DNA of 6,063 bases, taken from positions 1-6,063 of the forward strand of contig CALDPK010000235.1 in the NCBI GenBank assembly GCA_937911855.1. The letters are read 5' to 3'. The stretch comes from an uncultured Trueperaceae bacterium. GTDB taxonomy: Bacteria > Deinococcota > Deinococci > Deinococcales > Trueperaceae. The stretch's first letter is position 1. Every line of letters begins with the position of its first letter. The position numbers and the translations under genes were made by a program. The notes beneath the pieces are model-generated. The model had not been told where the DNA came from. It saw only the letters and a program-made list of their open reading frames with translations, and ran no database searches. Positions 5,501 to 6,063 of this stretch are shown here, piece after piece.

Positions 5501-6063
5501 TCAGTCGCGTTCCTGTTCGAGGAGTTTGAGTACCTTGCTGCTCACGGTCTGGTTGATGCCTTTGAGGAAACCGCGGCTCTGGACGAATTCAACTACGTCG
5601 AGCACGTCTGCGGGCAGGCTGTCGCTGTGGTTGCGCAGCAGGTAGGCGTTATTGCGCGAGAACTCCTCGGTCCACGGCGAGCCGGTGACGGCGGTGATCT
5701 TGCGGTTGAGCTGCTCAGGGGTGAGCAGGCGCCCGGTGCCCGCGCCCGCGTAGCGACCATCTTGACGCTCGACCTCGACCGTGGGGGTGCCATCGGCGCG
5801 GAAGTAGGGGCTCTTGACGATGTGCTTGATGATCGTCTTGAGGTTGTAGTTGGTGGCGATGAAGTCGGCGGCGATGTCATCGAAGTGGCGCTGTTGCACC
5901 TCTTGGGCCAGCAGCATCGCCTCGTAGTCATCAGCCGCCATGCTGTCAGGCAGCGGGTTGATGAGCTGATGGCCCGTCAAGCCGCGATAGACGTTGTGGA
6001 CGATGGCCACGGCGAAGCGCGGATCAGCGGCGATCTGAGCCGCTGGCCAAGGCAGGCTCTCAG
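5501..6063 (-). CDS. C-terminal part of a larger protein, DUF1553-like pattern (cut by right edge)
   Basis: The frame is open from the right edge to the TGA at 5503-5501, giving 186 visible residues. A GTG at 6010 could be read as a start, but the 17 codons before it continue the same pattern (IAADPRFAVAIVHNVYRGLTG across the junction), so this is an internal Val and the real start lies outside. Conserved-looking blocks are DPRF...IVHNVYRGLTG, FIATNYNLKTIIKHIVKSPYFRA, and LLTPEQLNRKITAVTGSPW. The order DPRF-aromatic-GLTG followed by 'DFIxxxYNLKxIIxxIVxSPYFR' recalls the C-terminal domain of DUF1553/DUF1592-type proteins, which occur in large secreted or periplasmic proteins of planctomycetes, myxobacteria and some gammaproteobacteria. 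The match is by pattern only and is weak. No membrane segment is seen in this part. The downstream gene begins one base after the stop, so the two share an operon. Function unknown. Confidence 0.7.
   Translation of the reverse strand, partial: ESLPWPAAQIAADPRFAVAIVHNVYRGLTGHQLINPLPDSMAADDYEAMLLAQEVQQRHFDDIAADFIATNYNLKTIIKHIVKSPYFRADGTPTVEVERQDGRYAGAGTGRLLTPEQLNRKITAVTGSPWTEEFSRNNAYLLRNHSDSLPADVLDVVEFVQSRGFLKGINQTVSSKVLKLLEQERD

Noticed and set aside
1..6063. Defence system, mobile element, CRISPR array or phage island
   Set aside because: No transposase, integrase, nuclease, repeat array or terminal inverted repeats were found; the genes are ordinary metabolic, transport and signalling types plus two poorly known families.

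Overview
The window is GC-rich bacterial chromosome. It holds five protein-coding genes packed almost without gaps: two are cut by the window edges and three are complete. No RNA gene, mobile element, CRISPR array or phage gene was seen. The gene types (branched-chain-type ABC permease, long-chain acyl-CoA synthetase, a PAS-GAF-GGDEF-EAL hybrid) suggest a free-living Gram-negative proteobacterium, perhaps a gammaproteobacterium. That placement is an inference from gene content, not a marker-based assignment.

Left part, minus strand (1-2254): a long-chain acyl-CoA synthetase (AMP-forming) followed 53 bp downstream by the start of a LivM-type permease that runs off the left edge. An acyl-CoA ligase beside a LivM permease is a recurring arrangement, and it suggests uptake of a carboxylic acid or lipid followed by CoA activation. 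The gap between the two genes holds two small hairpins.

Middle (2264-4607): a divergent intergenic region of about 130 bp, then on the plus strand one long gene for a soluble PAS-GAF-GGDEF-EAL protein of cyclic-di-GMP signalling. The best start is a GTG at 2394 behind a good Shine-Dalgarno, not the first GTG of the open frame. The GGDEF half reads GGDEL and lacks the usual inhibitory I-site. The EAL half keeps several ligand positions but has substitutions at one metal-ligand position, in loop 6 and in the KID motif.

Right part, minus strand (4582-6063): two tightly coupled genes. The upstream one is the 3' portion of a longer protein; its frame stays open to the right edge, and its C-terminal pattern weakly recalls DUF1553-type proteins. 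One base after its stop comes a TTG start for a conserved protein of about 305 aa, resembling a family that databases often label 'quinate 5-dehydrogenase'. Its 3' end overlaps the 3' end of the cyclic-di-GMP gene by 26 bp, convergently.

I see no clear new multi-gene system here. The most interesting items are the non-canonical catalytic motifs of the GGDEF-EAL protein, the ligase-permease pair with its structured gap, and the poorly understood family of the 305-aa gene.
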